Source: Candolleomyces eurysporus
Lineage: Eukaryota > Basidiomycota > Agaricomycetes > Agaricales > Psathyrellaceae
Assembly (NCBI GenBank): GCA_027579435.1
Contig: JANBPK010001665.1
Location: forward strand, 1 to 18,023
Reading direction: 5' to 3'
DNA length: 18,023 nucleotides
The notes below the pieces were generated by a model. The model was not told the DNA's origin. It worked only from the letters and a program-made list of their open reading frames with translations, and did not search any database. The first letter of the stretch is position 1; each line of letters starts with the position of its first letter. Shown one piece after another: positions 17,801-18,023 of the stretch. The translations under genes were made by a program, and so were the position numbers.

Positions 17801-18023
17801 TCCTGTCTGTGACAGAATCGTTGTCACACCGAGGTCGAAGATTGCACGATACTCAAGCACAGCGCATCACACCGACATACGCGCCTGATGTTCAGCTGAA
17901 GATCGACGTCGNCTTCGCAGAGTAAACTGGTGCCAGCTTTGTTGAAGAAGGGCTCTCGATCTGAAGCAAGGAGAACCAGAGAGCTGGGCTTGTGGCTTCT
18001 GAATGCAGGAGAGACCGCGTGGA
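14824..18023 (+). CDS. TRAPP complex subunit Trs85/TRAPPC8, 3' truncated by window end
   Basis: Trs85 is the TRAPPIII-specific subunit that helps activate Ypt1/Rab1 in ER-Golgi traffic and autophagy (family knowledge). Exons are 14824-14959, 15017-15334, 15395-15551, 15606-15951, 16008-16274, 16337-16552, 16602-16730, 16791-16947, 17005-17183, 17240-17456, 17510-17676 and 17728 to beyond 18023, giving about 861 aa so far. Recognisable blocks are LPSSLSPHVCILPSPDLSDL at the N-terminus, VPHSSFALRFSDLVEVEEA, EGWNHPVALILAVSTNAPNP, ANALFNAVKKQYGLHSYLL, TARFAREFVVMSLIPWMEKC, RRLAEFSTILGDFKLAGSVW, KPLTIYFLRKARELYE and RELGLWLLNAGETAW. A Pro/Ser-rich low-complexity segment lies at about residues 240-265. 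The ATG at 14824 fits the family N-terminus; the frame is also open back to an ATG at 14668. The 16948 intron uses a weak GTTGGT donor. The N at 17912 breaks the frame unless it is spurious. Confidence 0.9.
17912..17912. other. Ambiguous base that breaks the TRAPPC8 frame
   Basis: Read as a real base, this N leads to a TAA within four codons. Read as a spurious insertion, the frame continues through KIDVASQSKLVPALLKKGSR and RELGLWLLNAGETAW to the window end, which is the expected family sequence. I treat it as an assembly placeholder like the N at 125. Confidence 0.8.

Noticed and set aside
1..18023. A secondary-metabolite cluster, mobile element or defence-type system
   Set aside because: No backbone synthase, P450, transporter cluster, transposase, terminal repeats or phage-like genes are seen. 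The gene content is ordinary nuclear housekeeping.

Overview
The window looks like about 18 kb of nuclear DNA from a filamentous basidiomycete, probably an Agaricomycete. Genes are compact and on both strands. Most are split by many 46-65 nt GT-AG introns. Several proteins have features I associate with Agaricomycete families. There are no operons, rRNA, tRNA, CRISPR arrays or recognisable transposons. Splice models were joined by hand from reading-frame continuity and family knowledge; no alignment or RNA evidence was available.

Layout, left to right. (1) 107-2575 (+): methylmalonate-semialdehyde dehydrogenase, 17 exons, with a mitochondrial leader. (2) 2576-3594: gene-free. (3) 3595-4667 (+): an SH3BGR-like, cysteine-less thioredoxin-fold protein with a charged K/E repeat tail. 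(4) 4763-5990 (-): seipin, tail to tail with gene 3. (5) 6121-6777 (+): intronless conserved protein of unknown function, sharing a 130 bp divergent promoter with seipin. (6) 7138-7878 (+): small conserved fungal protein, possibly calycin-like. (7) 8122-10296 (+): LCCL-domain polytopic membrane protein. (8) 10701-11528 (+): intronless tryptophan-rich GW/WG and RGG protein. (9) 11727-13907 (+): AidB-type acyl-CoA dehydrogenase ending in a peroxisomal -AKL. (10) 14113-14662 (+): tentative small gene, or a structured transcript. (11) 14824 to the window end (+): Trs85/TRAPPC8, cut off by the window edge.

The genes are mostly housekeeping. Two serve acyl-CoA or branched-chain catabolism (mitochondrial MMSDH, putatively peroxisomal ACAD). 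Seipin builds lipid droplets, and Trs85 works in ER-Golgi traffic and autophagy. I see no sign that they form one pathway or a secondary-metabolite cluster.

The most notable points are the GW/WG-repeat protein, which may be an Argonaute-hook protein; the PTS1 on the acyl-CoA dehydrogenase; two lone N characters that each break a reading frame and each behave as a spurious inserted base; and a cluster of inverted repeats under the weakest gene model. I did not find a convincing novel multi-gene system.
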